In this document: positions 12,790-13,338 of the stretch, piece by piece
How the letters are laid out: each line of letters begins with the position of its first letter
Position numbering within the stretch: position 1 is the first letter of the stretch
DNA from: Nitrospirota bacterium
GTDB taxonomy: Bacteria; Nitrospirota; Nitrospiria; Nitrospirales; UBA8639
Reading direction: 5' to 3'
DNA: 13,338 nucleotides
NCBI GenBank assembly: GCA_003228495.1
Contig: QIDY01000386.1
Location: 1-13,338 of the forward strand
Position numbers and translations under genes: made by a program
Notes under the pieces: generated by a model
The model's database searches: none
What the model saw: only the letters and a program-made list of their open reading frames with translations
Told to the model about the DNA's origin: nothing

Positions 12790-13338
12790 ATGTTTAGTTT
12801 AAAGAAATTTCTAGCTTCTCTCTTTTCCCCTCTGTCGATTTGTGTGGAGCTTATTATTTTTGGTCTATTGTTAATGGTTTTTTCTCGGAAGCAGAAAACG
12901 GGAAAGGTTTTAGTTGCCCTGGGGATAGTTATCCTCCTGCTGTGCAGTTATGAAGGAATTTCAGGCCGGATACTCCGAACGCTTGAATCACAATATTCTC
13001 GGCTGGATCTGGCTGAGTTGACGTCGCAGGAAGGTGAGGGGATGGGTATTCGGTCTGTTAAGTGGATTGTGGTGTTGGCGAGTGGTGTGGCGGAGGACCC
13101 GACGTTGCCTATTCAATTGCAAATTTCCCATCATTCACGAGTACGGCTTATGGAAGGGATCAGACTGCATCGTCTTCTCCCTGGCAGTAAAATCATTTTG
13201 ACGGGAGGGATTGGATTTGATGGGCCTGCAGAAGCCACGACGCTGAGTCGTGTGGCGGAAGAGTTAGGCGTGGCCAAATCAGATATGGTCTTAGAAGTCG
13301 AATCTCGTGATACTAAAGACCATCCGTTGTACGTTCGA
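12790..13338 (+). CDS. elyC: ElyC/YdcF-like DUF218 membrane protein (partial, 3' end outside window)
   Basis: The first 183 codons are present. Two membrane helices occur near the start (about 13-32 and 39-55, separated by the short basic turn SRKQKTGK), followed by the DUF218 domain: strand KWIVVLASG (about 97-105), RLMEGIRLHRLLPGSKIILTGG (about 127-148) and AEATTLSRVAEELGV (about 155-169). The order and wording (FSRKQKTGK, EGIRL...PGSK-I-TGG, R-A--LGV) match E. coli ElyC, an inner-membrane protein linked to cell-wall precursor and lipid-carrier metabolism. The window ends before the conserved SASHLPRA region, so integrity cannot be checked. In the first motif ElyC-type VVLGGG is VVLASG here, a small departure. 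The ribosome site before the ATG at 12790 is weak. Confidence 0.85.
   Translation, partial: MFSLKKFLASLFSPLSICVELIIFGLLLMVFSRKQKTGKVLVALGIVILLLCSYEGISGRILRTLESQYSRLDLAELTSQEGEGMGIRSVKWIVVLASGVAEDPTLPIQLQISHHSRVRLMEGIRLHRLLPGSKIILTGGIGFDGPAEATTLSRVAEELGVAKSDMVLEVESRDTKDHPLYVR

Noticed and set aside
1..13338. tRNA, rRNA or CRISPR loci
   Set aside because: I saw no cloverleaf with a T-loop consensus, no ribosomal RNA segments and no regularly spaced repeats on either strand.

Overview
The window is a stretch of ordinary-looking bacterial chromosome from a Gram-negative (two-membrane) organism. It encodes a periplasmic CPHC thiol oxidoreductase, a Pal-type outer-membrane lipoprotein, a second small lipoprotein and secreted proteins with Sec signals. 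The base composition is moderate, near 50% GC by eye. An AniA-type copper nitrite reductase, a Crp/Fnr regulator, a Pal with the C-x6-C tail and a Gld-like ABC operon together suggest a Nitrospira-like (Nitrospirota) nitrite oxidiser or a relative. This is inference from gene types, not from a marker gene, and I hold it loosely.

Layout from left to right: (1) 1-280, minus strand, the 5' part of a DsbA-like protein. (2) 281-507, a divergent intergenic region with nested inverted repeats. (3) 508-825, plus, a small cupin, followed by a bidirectional hairpin terminator at 876-901. (4) 924-1949, minus, a copper nitrite reductase (nirK) with all copper ligands. Its promoter carries a TGAT-N4-ATCA operator at the position expected for a class II Fnr-type activator. 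(5) 2312-3007 and 3017-4876, minus, a Crp/Fnr regulator and a transketolase that appear to form one operon. (6) 5060-5263, plus, a small lipoprotein. (7) 5581-6181, plus, a VapB/VapC-type toxin-antitoxin pair with its own promoter and a phased triple GGATC repeat. (8) 6253-10889, minus, a four-gene operon: ABC ATPase, ABC-2 permease, GldG-like protein, DUF4340 protein. (9) 11101-11751, plus, pal, divergent from the ABC operon. (10) 12133-12504, plus, a small secreted four-cysteine protein. (11) 12790 to the end, plus, an ElyC/YdcF-like DUF218 membrane protein cut by the window edge.

Two non-coding observations stand out. First, a roughly 145-bp element occurs twice (2162-2304 and 11756-11900), about 80% identical by hand alignment. 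Each copy lies within 10 bases of the stop codon of the gene before it, in the same orientation relative to that gene, and has a central imperfect hairpin with one compensatory base-pair change. Second, the nirK control region is unusually legible: a Crp/Fnr protein whose recognition helix has the E-x-x-S-R pattern of FNR but which lacks FNR's iron-sulphur cysteines is encoded just upstream of a gene carrying a matching half-site palindrome.

Several gene starts were moved downstream of the longest open frame because a Shine-Dalgarno sequence, a signal peptide or a promoter decided the choice (cupin, nirK, transketolase, lipoprotein, VapB, GldG, ABC ATPase, pal, four-cysteine protein).
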